17,855 nt of DNA from Clostridiales bacterium. Its GTDB lineage: Bacteria > Bacillota > Clostridia > Oscillospirales > CAG-382. The position numbers and the translations under genes were made by a program. The stretch is from the NCBI GenBank assembly GCA_003343885.1, contig QAKH01000054.1, positions 1-17,855 on the forward strand, read 5' to 3'. Below, in pieces: positions 1 to 7,991 of this stretch (the stretch's first letter is position 1; each line of letters starts with the position of its first letter). The notes below the pieces were generated by a model. It was not told the origin of the DNA. It made no database searches and saw only the letters and a program-made list of their open reading frames with translations.

Positions 1-476
1 GTGTATTGGTAATATTTCAAACCGTTTGACACGCAGTATGATGGCACAAATTTAACATCTACCTGAACCTTTTGACCGGGGTATTCGGCTCTTTGATAAG
101 GCTTGGGTTTACGTTCTGTTGTTGCTTTGATTTCAGGCTTTATCCATTTGTTTACCACCCTCACAAGGCTTACATAACTTCTTTTATATCCACTCTTTCT
201 TAAAGAATTCCACAGCATTATCATATCATCCTTGTATCTTGGATAACATCTTAGTATCATTTCTTTTTCTTCCGGCGTATGTTCGTTGGGATGATGATGT
301 GGTCTGTGACTTTTGTCAACTAAGCTTTTCCAACTTTTTCCATCATATTTTGCTCGCCATTCATATATTGCATTTCTGCTTATTCGGTAATAATTTGCTA
401 CCTCTGTTACTCCTACTTTGTAACTTTTCTTTACAACACGTTGACGAAAGTGGGCGTTTGATGTTAAAATGTTCAT
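1..476 (-). mobile_element. IS481-like DDE transposase, 5' part, truncated by window edge
   Basis: A minus-strand reading frame opens with ATG at 474-476 and stays open for 158 codons to the window edge, so the 3' part is missing. It has an N-terminal helix-turn-helix region (about residues 17-45, including the string VTEVANYYRISRNAIYEW). A basic linker follows, then the start of an integrase-core (rve) domain with the motif GQKVQVDVKFVP, where Asp140 is the likely first Asp of the DDE triad. This layout is typical of IS481-family and related transposases, which cut and paste their own element. An AAGGAG ribosome binding site (486-491) sits 9 nt before the ATG. IS481 is the best guess; another HTH plus rve family (IS3-type OrfB, IS30) cannot be ruled out without the catalytic C-terminus. 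Confidence 0.8.
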
Positions 477-519
477 TGAAAATAGCTCCTTTGCGATATT
501 TGTTTTTGTCGTTATTAAC

Positions 520-525
520 ATTATA
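520..525 (-). promoter_or_regulatory. Probable -10 element of the transposase gene
   Basis: The minus strand carries a perfect TATAAT, with an AAGGAG site and the transposase ATG 29 and 44 nt further downstream. No good -35 hexamer is visible at the usual 16-18 nt, where the sequence is A-rich. The promoter is therefore either weak or relies on the -10 region alone. The element's outer terminus probably lies nearby: the minus strand reads TGTTATGATACA at 582-571, and IS481 elements often begin with TGT. The opposite end needed to prove this is outside the window. Confidence 0.4.
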
Positions 526-633
526 TCACATTTGGAGTCTATTTTCTTTTTTTATTTGTCACCTATCAATTGTATCATAACATTTTTCTAAAAAAACAAA
601 AATAATTTTTTGGAAGCTCTTTTTATCATTAAA

Positions 634-2583
634 TCATTGCAGTTCTCCTTTTGACTCAGCAAAATGACACAGCACTATTGCGGCGTTTTGAGCGGAAACA
701 GACACACACTCATTTTTATAACTAACATCTCCGTAAAGTACGGTATCCACAGGATTACATAACTCAAACACATGGTCTTGCGCAGTTAGGTTTACCATAA
801 CCACAGCAACATATTCATCAAATCTTCTCTCATATGCGCAAAGTCCGCCCTCGTGCTTTAAAAACTCAATATGCGCGCCCTCGAACGCTTTACAGCTTCT
901 CTTTAGGTGACAAAGCTTCTTATAGTGCTCCACAAGCTCCGTATCCTCTTTTCCCCACGGATACGGCTTTCTGCAAAAAGGATCCCCGAAACCTTCAACA
1001 CCCGCCTCATCTCCGTAAAAAACCGACGGCATACCCGGCAAGGTAAATTGCAGTACAGACGCTATTTTCAACAGACTGACGGCTTTTTCCCTCTGCTCTC
1101 GTGATAGTTTGTATGTGGACTTTTCACGATTTGTAAGCATCTCGTCTGCGTCGTTTCGTCCAAGCTCGGTCAAAATACGCGCAGTATCGTGTGTTGAAAG
1201 AATATTCATTAAAACAGAGGAAACCTGAGCCGGGTACGATGAATATATTTCGGTAACGGTATTGTAAAAGAATGTGCAGTCAGCGTTTTTTACAAAATCA
1301 ATAATTGCGTTTTTTATCGGATAGTTCATTACGCTGTCAAGCTGGTGTCCGTTTAAATAGAAGCGTCTTGAGCCGTACGCAACCTTATCTGCGGCGTTTT
1401 CCCAGACTTCTCCTATTATAAGAGCTTCGGCAGACTGCTTCTTAACAACCCTTCTCAACTGCTCCAAAAAGTCTTTCGGCAGTTCGTCTGCAACGTCAAG
1501 GCGCCAACCCGATATTCCCTTTTTAATGTAATGGTCGACAACGCCGTTTTCGCCGAGAAAAAATTCTCTCAAGGAAAGACTTGTGTTATTAAGCTTTGGC
1601 AGTATGCGTATTCCCCACCAACATTCGTACTCTTCAGGATAATTTTTAAAAGTATACCAGTCGTAATACGGAGAATTTTTTGACTGGTACGCCCCGATAC
1701 TGTCATATTTGCCGCAGCGGTTAAAATATCTGCTGTCGTCGCCGGTGTGATTGAATACTCCGTCAAGTATAACATGTATTCCAAGTTCGTTCGCATGATG
1801 CAAAAGCTCGTCGAACGCACTCTCGCCGCCGAACATTTCATCTATTTGCATGTAGTCGCCGGTATCGTATTTGTGGTTTGAGTACGCCTTGAAAATCGGG
1901 CTCAGGTATATGCAGTTGACGCCCAGTTCCTTTAGGTAGTCAAGTTTTGCCGAAACGCCGTACAGATTTCCGCCGAAAAATTCATTGTTGGCAAGTTTCG
2001 CTCCGGGGTATTCTGCGTATTCAGGTATACCGGTATCCCAATTGCTGTTTATTTTGCAGTCTGTTCTTGTCGGAACAACCTCCGGCGTTTTGCAAAAGCG
2101 GTCTACAAAAATGTGATACATTACGGCTTCTTTTGCCCACTCCGGAGTGTAAAAATCTTCGGAATATACTAAAAGTCGGAAGCGCTGTACCTCGCTTAGG
2201 TTATCCGTGACATGAAAATCTATATTATTTAAGGACGAAAGATAAAAGCTCTTGCCTGTGCCGCAGTCAAGTTTTACAGTAAAATAAAACAAGCCGTTTT
2301 TTCTTTGAGCGCACAGTTTTTCAAAGTCAACAAGGCAGTAATAAATATCTGCTCCGAGTTCTGTATCCTCATACACGAAAGGAATACCGGTTTCTTTTCC
2401 GGTGCTGTCATCGAGCATAGTCAGAAAGCAGGAGCATACCCCGTATTTTCTTGAAACCGAAAGGCGGAATACAGGTCTTTGCAAAAGAGAAAAAGCCGAG
2501 GTGCGGCTGCATTCCGCGCCGTTTACAAATCGGCTTAAACATATGTCTTTATTATTTGTTGACGGCGCAATTTTACAAAGCAA
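634..2583 (-). CDS. Intracellular GH13 amylase (neopullulanase / maltogenic amylase type)
   Basis: This 649-residue protein hydrolyses alpha-1,4 (and probably some alpha-1,6) bonds in maltodextrins, cyclodextrins, pullulan or glycogen fragments. There is no signal peptide, so it should act in the cytoplasm. Residues ~30-140 resemble a CBM34-type beta domain. The TIM barrel carries the GH13 motifs: region I DGVFNH (274-279), region II GWRLDVADE with nucleophile Asp363, region III GEVWE with acid/base Glu392, region IV STHDTAR with His465-Asp466, and ILPKLNN (327-333), which matches the MPKLN region V signature of subfamily GH13_20. The start is a TTG: GGGAGG (2591-2596) lies 7 nt upstream and no ATG is better placed. 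It follows glgP in the same direction but beyond a terminator, so it is probably transcribed separately. The family is secure; the exact specificity is not. Confidence 0.9.
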   Translation of the reverse strand: MLCKIAPSTNNKDICLSRFVNGAECSRTSAFSLLQRPVFRLSVSRKYGVCSCFLTMLDDSTGKETGIPFVYEDTELGADIYYCLVDFEKLCAQRKNGLFYFTVKLDCGTGKSFYLSSLNNIDFHVTDNLSEVQRFRLLVYSEDFYTPEWAKEAVMYHIFVDRFCKTPEVVPTRTDCKINSNWDTGIPEYAEYPGAKLANNEFFGGNLYGVSAKLDYLKELGVNCIYLSPIFKAYSNHKYDTGDYMQIDEMFGGESAFDELLHHANELGIHVILDGVFNHTGDDSRYFNRCGKYDSIGAYQSKNSPYYDWYTFKNYPEEYECWWGIRILPKLNNTSLSLREFFLGENGVVDHYIKKGISGWRLDVADELPKDFLEQLRRVVKKQSAEALIIGEVWENAADKVAYGSRRFYLNGHQLDSVMNYPIKNAIIDFVKNADCTFFYNTVTEIYSSYPAQVSSVLMNILSTHDTARILTELGRNDADEMLTNREKSTYKLSREQREKAVSLLKIASVLQFTLPGMPSVFYGDEAGVEGFGDPFCRKPYPWGKEDTELVEHYKKLCHLKRSCKAFEGAHIEFLKHEGGLCAYERRFDEYVAVVMVNLTAQDHVFELCNPVDTVLYGDVSYKNECVSVSAQNAAIVLCHFAESKGELQ

Positions 2584-2590
2584 ATTTCTG

Positions 2591-2596
2591 CCTCCC
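2591..2596 (-). promoter_or_regulatory. Ribosome binding site supporting a TTG start of the amylase
   Basis: The minus strand reads GGGAGG, then 7 nt, then TTG CTT TGT. This near-perfect Shine-Dalgarno at ideal spacing is the reason for accepting TTG (2581-2583) as the initiation codon. Confidence 0.7.
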
Positions 2597-2616
2597 TTTG
2601 CGGTGTATTAAGTATC

Positions 2617-2748
2617 GGTTTTAACCGCTAAAGTTTTTTGAGATGTTTTTAACCGCTGTTATTTTTCAGCTATGTTTTAGCCGCTGTTAACTTTCAGTGC
2701 TGTTTTAGTCGCTGCTTTATTCGCTGTTTTAGCCGCAGTTATTTTGAC
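2617..2748. repeat. Degenerate ~24-29 bp tandem repeat upstream of the amylase
   Basis: Read on the plus strand, units begin at 2617, 2644, 2673, 2701 and 2725. Each starts with a form of TGTTTTAGCCGCTGTTA and continues with a T-rich stretch, often ending TTTCAGC. Unit lengths are 27, 29, 28 and 24, with a last partial unit. Copies vary (AACCGC, AGCCGC, AGTCGC). The array fills most of the space between the amylase start and the terminator of glgP, so it lies in the amylase upstream region. No function is visible. It could be a binding-site array, a mutational tandem expansion, or both. Confidence 0.6.
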
Positions 2749-2790
2749 AAAAATCAGCTTGCCGCAATTGTTTCACGGCAAGCCGTTTTT
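2746..2790. terminator. Hairpin terminator after glgP (possibly bidirectional)
   Basis: An 8-bp perfect stem GCTTGCCG/CGGCAAGC (2757-2764 with 2776-2783) closes an 11-nt loop. On the minus strand it is followed by TGATTTTTG, and on the plus strand by CGTTTTTATTT. It lies just beyond the true glgP stop at 2803-2805, so it should end the glgBCDAP transcript and separate it from the amylase gene. Confidence 0.75.
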
Positions 2791-2802
2791 ATTTCATTAG
2801 AA

Positions 2803-5228
2803 TCACTTGGACGTTATTTTCCTTAAATGCCAGATGTTCTGCGCATATTCTTCTATGCTTCTGTCGGCGGCGAATTTGCCTGCGGAAGCCACATTCATAA
2901 GCGACATCTTATTCCAGCGCTTTTTGTCAGCGTAAGCTTCGAGCGCCTTTCATGGGCAAGCATATATGAATCAAAATCTGCAAGACACATAAACGGATCG
3001 GATATACCCCTCTTGCTTGCGACAAGATAGTCATACATGCCGGAAAAGCTCTCTCCGTTAAATCCGGTGTGCAGGCTGTCAATTACATGTCTTAATCTCA
3101 TATTGTGGTGATAGTATTCCGCCGCACTGTAACCACGTGTCCACATATTATTTACTTCTTCCGTAGTCAGTCCGAAAATAAAGATATTGTCTTCTCCGCA
3201 TTCCTCAAGCATTTCGACATTTGCTCCGTCAAGAGTTCCGACGGTAATCGCTCCGTTAATCATGAGCTTCATGTTTCCGGTGCCGCTTGCCTCCTTGCCG
3301 GCAAGAGATATCTGTTCGCTTATTTCAGACGCCGGTATCAGGGCTTCGGCAAGGCTCACACAATAATTCTCAAGGAAAACCACCTTAAGCTTTTTAGAAA
3401 TTACCGGATCCTTGTCAATTTCCGCGGAAATATGGCATATGAGCTTGATTATCTGTTTTGCCATATCGTAACCGGGCGCAGCCTTTGCTCCGAACAGAAA
3501 AGTCTGAGGCGTCATATCCATATTCGGGTTTTCCTTAAGATCAAGGTAAAGGCTTATAATTCTTAAAGCGTTGAGCAGCTGACGTTTGTATTCGTGCAGC
3601 CTTTTTATCTGAACGTCGAAAAGGGAATCCGGATCGATAAGGATACCGCTCTTTTTCATCAGCAAATCCGCAAAAGTTCTTTTGTTGGCGCGTTTTATCG
3701 AGCCTATTCGTTCAAGAACTCCTGTATCTGTGCTGAACTTCGCGAAATCCTTTAACCTTTCCGGCTGTTTTCTGTAATCCGTGCCTATGCACTCGTCAAT
3801 AAGCGCCGCAAGCGACGGATTGGAATAGCATAACCATCTGCGGTGAGCAATACCGTTAGTGACATTAGTAAACTTCTCCGGCGTCAGCTTATAGAAATCT
3901 TTAAAGCAGGAATTTTTTAATATATCTGAATGGAGAGCCGAAACACCGTTAACGGTATGCGAGCCGACTATGCTTAAATTTGCCATTCTGACCTGCCCGT
4001 ACGCAATTATCGCCATTGACGATATCTTATCCCAGCCGCCGGGGAATTTTACCCACGCGCTGTCGCAGAAACGCCGGTTTATCTCACATATTATCATATA
4101 CATTCTCGGAAGTCTTAACTTGAACAGGTCTTCATTCCACGTTTCAAGCGCTTCCGGCATGATTGTGTGGTTGGTGTACGACATAACATGCGTAACAATA
4201 TCCCATGCCTTTTCCCACGACATGCAGTAGTCGTCCATAAAAATACGCATAAGCTCAGGTATGCACAGAGCCGGGTGTGTGTCGTTTATATGAATTGCAA
4301 CTTTGTCGGCGAAATTGTCAAGCGTACCGTACACTGCCATGTGGTCGCGGATAATGCTCTGGCAGGAAGCCGAAACGAGAAAATACTGTTGGGTTAGTCT
4401 TAACATCTTACCTTCAACATGGTTATCCGCGGGATAAAGTACCTTGGAAATGGCTTCGGCATTTGTGTTTTTCTCTACTGCTTTCATGTACTGTCCTTGG
4501 GAAAACAGTCCCATATCGAAGCCGACAATATCCTGCGATTTCCACAGTCTTAACAGGCTTACCGCCTCGCAGTCGGAGCCGGAAATCATCATATCGTTTG
4601 CGACGGCTTCAACTTCTTCTGCGTCTTCATAAGTGATGACGCACCTTCCGCTTTCCCAGCTTTCCTTAACATGACCGCCGAACTTTACCTTGAATACTCG
4701 GTCGGTTCTCGGCACAAGCCAGACTTCTCCGCCGGGCAGCCATATGTCGGGCAGCTCTACCTGAAGTCCGTCTACAAGCTTTTGTTTGAAAAGTCCATAC
4801 TCATACAGAATTGAAAAGCCGGTTGCCGGATAGTCAAGCGATGAGAGAGAATCCATAAAGCAAGCGGCAAGTCTGCCAAGTCCGCCGTTTCCGAGTCCTG
4901 CATCAGGCTCCTGCTCATACAATTCATTAAGATTGAAGCCCATTTCATCGAGTGCGGCGCGGTAAGCCTTTTCAAGATCAAGGTTGTTAAGATTTGTTTT
5001 AAGCGATCTGCCGAGCAAAAACTCCATGCACATGTAGTAAACTCTTTTTCCGCCCTGCTTATTTACTGCCCTTTTGTAATCCTTTCTCTTCTGAGCAAGG
5101 ATATCCTTTACGGTCATTGCGCACGCCTTATACATTTGCTCCTTTGTCGCTTCTGCCGCCGAAACTCCAAAATAGCGTGACAGCTTTGACTCCAGACTCT
5201 GCCTTATCTCGTTCTTTCCTGTCTGCAT
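2803..5228 (-). CDS. glgP: Glycogen phosphorylase with a one-base frameshift near the 3' end
   Basis: GlgP is a PLP enzyme (GT35) that phosphorolyses alpha-1,4-glucan ends to glucose-1-phosphate. Visible motifs are LGNGGLGRLAACF (111-123), INDTHPAL, and the PLP site EASGTGNMK with Lys654 followed by GTLDGANVEM. The intact frame ends at 2895 with an odd tail after ...YMLAHE (Glu760). The -1 frame from 2946 instead encodes a normal phosphorylase C-terminus: ALEAYADKKRWNKMSLMNVA, then SAGKFAADRSIEEYA, ending at TGA 2803-2805. One extra A in the run at 2948-2950 would restore 808 residues, the usual family length; as written only 777 are made. The cause is either a sequencing/assembly indel in a homopolymer or a recent real mutation. 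The ATG at 5228 is preceded by AGAAAGG at 10 nt. It is the last gene of the glg operon, 120 bp after glgA. Confidence 0.88.
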
Positions 5229-5280
5229 AAAATAAATACCTTTCTGTTGAGTTGAATACGGTTAAATGCCTTTTGCTGTA

Positions 5281-5332
5281 CCGAGCGCAGCGTTTCACAG
5301 CAAATCTCTGTGCTCCGAATCACTGCGCTCGG
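5281..5332. repeat. Nested inverted repeat between glgA and glgP
   Basis: A perfect 10-bp inverted repeat CCGAGCGCAG/CTGCGCTCGG (5281-5290, 5323-5332) encloses a second 5-bp one, CACAG/CTGTG (5296-5300, 5308-5312). In the glg transcript this would fold as a two-tier hairpin between the glgA stop and the glgP ribosome binding site. No T-run follows it on the minus strand, so it is not a standard terminator. It may be an mRNA-processing or stability element, or a dispersed palindrome. Confidence 0.55.
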
Positions 5333-5348
5333 CTGTATCATACTGATT

Positions 5349-6794
5349 TTAGCATAAATTTTTGTACATTTCTACATAGTTCTTAGCCGAAACATTCCAG
5401 CTGAAATCTATATTCATTATTCTTTTTACCAAGCGCTCCCACTTTTCGGGATCTTTGTAAAGCGCAAGAGCTGCGAAAATCCTGTCTTTCAGCTCATACA
5501 TGTTGTAATTTCTGAAAGTAAAGCCGTTGCCGTATATTTCGCCGCCGAACTCGTAGTAACCTTTTATGGAATCATACAAGCCTCCGGTTTCCCTTGTAAC
5601 CGGCACGGAACCATAGCGGGACGCTATCATCTGTGCAAGTCCGCACGGCTCGCTCTGAGACGGCATGAGGAAAATATCGGAAGATGCGTAAATTTTCTTT
5701 GACATTTCCTTGTCATACATTATGAGAGCCTTTACTTTTTTCGGCTGATTTGCCGCCATCCTCTCAAAAAACTCTTCATACCTGCGTTCGCCTTTTCCGA
5801 GAACAACGAGCTGTGCGTCGCTGTAATTGAGCACGTCTTCTATAATTCCGGTAATCAAATCAATTCCCTTGTGGTCGGCGAGACGCGAAATAACTGCAAT
5901 GAGCGGCACTTTTTTGTCTACATTAAGCCCGAGCTCCTTTTGAAGCGCGGTCTTGTTCTTGCTTTTGCCTGTTATATTTTCCGCAGAGTAACGGTATTCT
6001 ATGCTTGTATCTGTTTCGGGATTGTAATAATCGTAATCAATGCCGTTAAGTATTCCGGAAAACTTATATGCGTTTCGGTTCAGAATATAATGCATACCGT
6101 GCGAATATTCCGGATACTTTAATTCTTCGGCATATGTCGGGCTTACGGTTGTTACCCTGTCGGCAAGGGCGATAGCGCCCTTCATGAGGTTTATGCAGCC
6201 GTCGTTCTCGACAGCCGAATAATATTTGTTGTCCAATCCGAAAACATCTCCGAGGATAGCCGGATCATACTTTCCCTGATAGGCAACATTGTGTATTGTA
6301 AATACGGCTCTTATTTTGTTGTAATCCGGGTTATCGGCAAACATGGTTTTAAGGTATATGACCGAAAGCGCGCTTTGCCAGTCGTGGGCGTGCAGTATGT
6401 CGGGAACAAAATCAATGAATCCCAAGACGTGCATGACGGCGCTTCCGAAAAATGCGAAGCGTTCGCCGTCGTCGTAGTTTCCGTACATATCCGGACGTTT
6501 AAAATAGTATTCATTGTCAATAAAGTATACCGTAACACCATCTTTTTCAAGACTGAATACTCCACAGTATAATTTTCTCCATGACAGCGGCACAGTTATG
6601 TTTCCCAAAAAGGTCATCTGCTCACGGTATTTTCCGTCGATTGACCCGTAAAGAGGCATAATTACGCGCATATCAACTGTTCCGCCGCTTGCCTTTATAC
6701 ATGCGGCCGGAAGTGAGCCGAGCACGTCCCCAAGTCCGCCCGTCGCCGCATACGGCACCATTTCAGAGCCTACCATCAGAATTTTTATTGCCAT
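5349..6794 (-). CDS. glgA: Glycogen synthase (ADP-glucose dependent)
   Basis: GlgA (GT5) transfers glucose from ADP-glucose to the non-reducing ends of alpha-1,4-glucan. The protein is 481 residues, normal for the family (E. coli about 477). It opens with a Rossmann start, IKILMVGSEMVPYAATGGL. The C-terminal GT-B domain holds PSQSEPCGLAQM, where Glu382 matches the catalytic-site Glu of the family. The usual KTGGL loop reads ATGGL (17-21), with Ala in place of the Lys that contacts ADP-glucose in well-studied synthases. The ATG at 6794 was preferred to an in-frame GTG at 6815: the latter lies upstream of the AAAGGA site, whereas AAAGGA stands 12 nt before the ATG and the family N-terminus begins here. 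It sits between glgD (54-bp gap) and glgP in one operon. Confidence 0.93.
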   Translation of the reverse strand: MAIKILMVGSEMVPYAATGGLGDVLGSLPAACIKASGGTVDMRVIMPLYGSIDGKYREQMTFLGNITVPLSWRKLYCGVFSLEKDGVTVYFIDNEYYFKRPDMYGNYDDGERFAFFGSAVMHVLGFIDFVPDILHAHDWQSALSVIYLKTMFADNPDYNKIRAVFTIHNVAYQGKYDPAILGDVFGLDNKYYSAVENDGCINLMKGAIALADRVTTVSPTYAEELKYPEYSHGMHYILNRNAYKFSGILNGIDYDYYNPETDTSIEYRYSAENITGKSKNKTALQKELGLNVDKKVPLIAVISRLADHKGIDLITGIIEDVLNYSDAQLVVLGKGERRYEEFFERMAANQPKKVKALIMYDKEMSKKIYASSDIFLMPSQSEPCGLAQMIASRYGSVPVTRETGGLYDSIKGYYEFGGEIYGNGFTFRNYNMYELKDRIFAALALYKDPEKWERLVKRIMNIDFSWNVSAKNYVEMYKNLC

Positions 6795-6848
6795 ATATAC
6801 CACATTTCCTTTCACAGAGTTTTCTGAAATTTGCCTTCAACAAACCGC

Positions 6849-7991
6849 CTATATAACAGCTCCCTTACCGATTGAAAACGGATGTGTTTCGTGCCCTGAA
6901 AGACATCTGCCGTTCTTTATGACGGCATTCTTATCGCTTATTACGCAATTAAGAACTACGTTATCTCCCACAAAGGAATCCTGCATTATAATAGAGTTTC
7001 TTATTACGGTGTTTTTTCCGACCTTGACGCCTCTGAATAATATTGAATTCTCAACTATTCCCTCGATAACGCAGCCGTCGGCAATGAGTGAGTTCTGTAC
7101 CAAACTTCCGTCAAGGTACTTAACCGGCGCAGAGTTCTTTACCTTTGTGTATATAGGTCTGTTTTTTACGCCGAACAAATTCTCCTTAATATCCTTGTTA
7201 AGCAAGTCCATACTGCTCTTATAGTACTTGTCAAGTGAACCGATGGAAGCGTAATAACCATCAAACTTGCTGTACATCATGAACTTTGAGGTATCTTTTC
7301 CCCGTGCAATTATATCTTTGGTAAAGCTCTTATATCCCCTTGCCAGCGAATCAAGTACGATGTTTTCGAGATATTCACGCTTAAGAACAAATATATTGAG
7401 GCAGACATTGACGTTGCCGTACACATTGCTCGGGTTATGGAGCAGGTTGGTTACACGGTCTTTTCCGTCCGTTTCTATAATTGTGTAAGACGACGCATCT
7501 GCTCTGTCAAGAAAAGTATTTTTACCCACGATTGTTATGTCCGCATGATTTTCTATATGAAAATCTATCACATCACGCAGGTCTATATTGCACACGGTGT
7601 CGCAGTCCGACAGCACAAAATAATCCTCGGTACAGCGGGAAATGAAATTATATGCCCCGATAATTGCTTCAAGCCTGCTTGAATAGGGCTGAACGGAGCC
7701 GGTTGTATTGTCAAAAGCAGTTATGAACGGCGGTAAAATCTTTATTCCTCCGCTGCTGCGTGATAAGTCCCAGTCCTTACCGGAGCCGATATGGTCCATA
7801 AGCGACTGATAATTATAGTGTGTAATTATTCCGATTTTTGTTATATCGGCGTTCACCATATTTGAAAGCGCGAAATCGACAAGGCGATATCTGCCGCCGT
7901 ACGGAACGGATGCCATGGTTCTCTTATGGGTAAGTTCGGGAATGTTCCTGTCATGTATGTTAGAAAAAATCAATCCTGCAGCGTCGTTCAT
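6849..7991 (-). CDS. glgD: GlgD, regulatory subunit of ADP-glucose pyrophosphorylase
   Basis: This is a 380-residue nucleotidyltransferase-like protein with a C-terminal left-handed beta-helix (repeats such as GCVIEGIVENSILFRGVKVGKNTVI). The N-terminus reads AGLIFSNIHDRNIPELTHKR and lacks the GGxGxRL nucleotide loop seen in GlgC. In Firmicutes, GlgD of this type has little or no activity of its own and forms a heterotetramer with GlgC that raises its activity. Its ATG (7989-7991) overlaps the glgC TAA by one base, with GGGAGG about 9 nt upstream inside the end of glgC, so translational coupling and matched subunit amounts are expected. Confidence 0.93.
   Translation of the reverse strand: MNDAAGLIFSNIHDRNIPELTHKRTMASVPYGGRYRLVDFALSNMVNADITKIGIITHYNYQSLMDHIGSGKDWDLSRSSGGIKILPPFITAFDNTTGSVQPYSSRLEAIIGAYNFISRCTEDYFVLSDCDTVCNIDLRDVIDFHIENHADITIVGKNTFLDRADASSYTIIETDGKDRVTNLLHNPSNVYGNVNVCLNIFVLKREYLENIVLDSLARGYKSFTKDIIARGKDTSKFMMYSKFDGYYASIGSLDKYYKSSMDLLNKDIKENLFGVKNRPIYTKVKNSAPVKYLDGSLVQNSLIADGCVIEGIVENSILFRGVKVGKNTVIRNSIIMQDSFVGDNVVLNCVISDKNAVIKNGRCLSGHETHPFSIGKGAVI

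Noticed and set aside
239..580. Plus-strand 113-residue open frame rich in Leu and Phe
   Set aside because: It is antisense to the transposase start and its promoter, lacks a ribosome binding site and has no family features.
2617..2748. Possible CRISPR array
   Set aside because: Units are degenerate and run directly into each other with no unique spacers, and no cas genes are present.
2943..2957. Programmed ribosomal frameshifting to rescue glgP
   Set aside because: The site (CAT GAA AGG CGC) has no X XXY YYZ slippery heptamer in frame, and programmed frameshifting is not known for this family. A single-base indel is simpler.
3105..3566. Plus-strand 153-residue open frame
   Set aside because: It lies wholly antisense to well-conserved glgP coding sequence; shadow frame.
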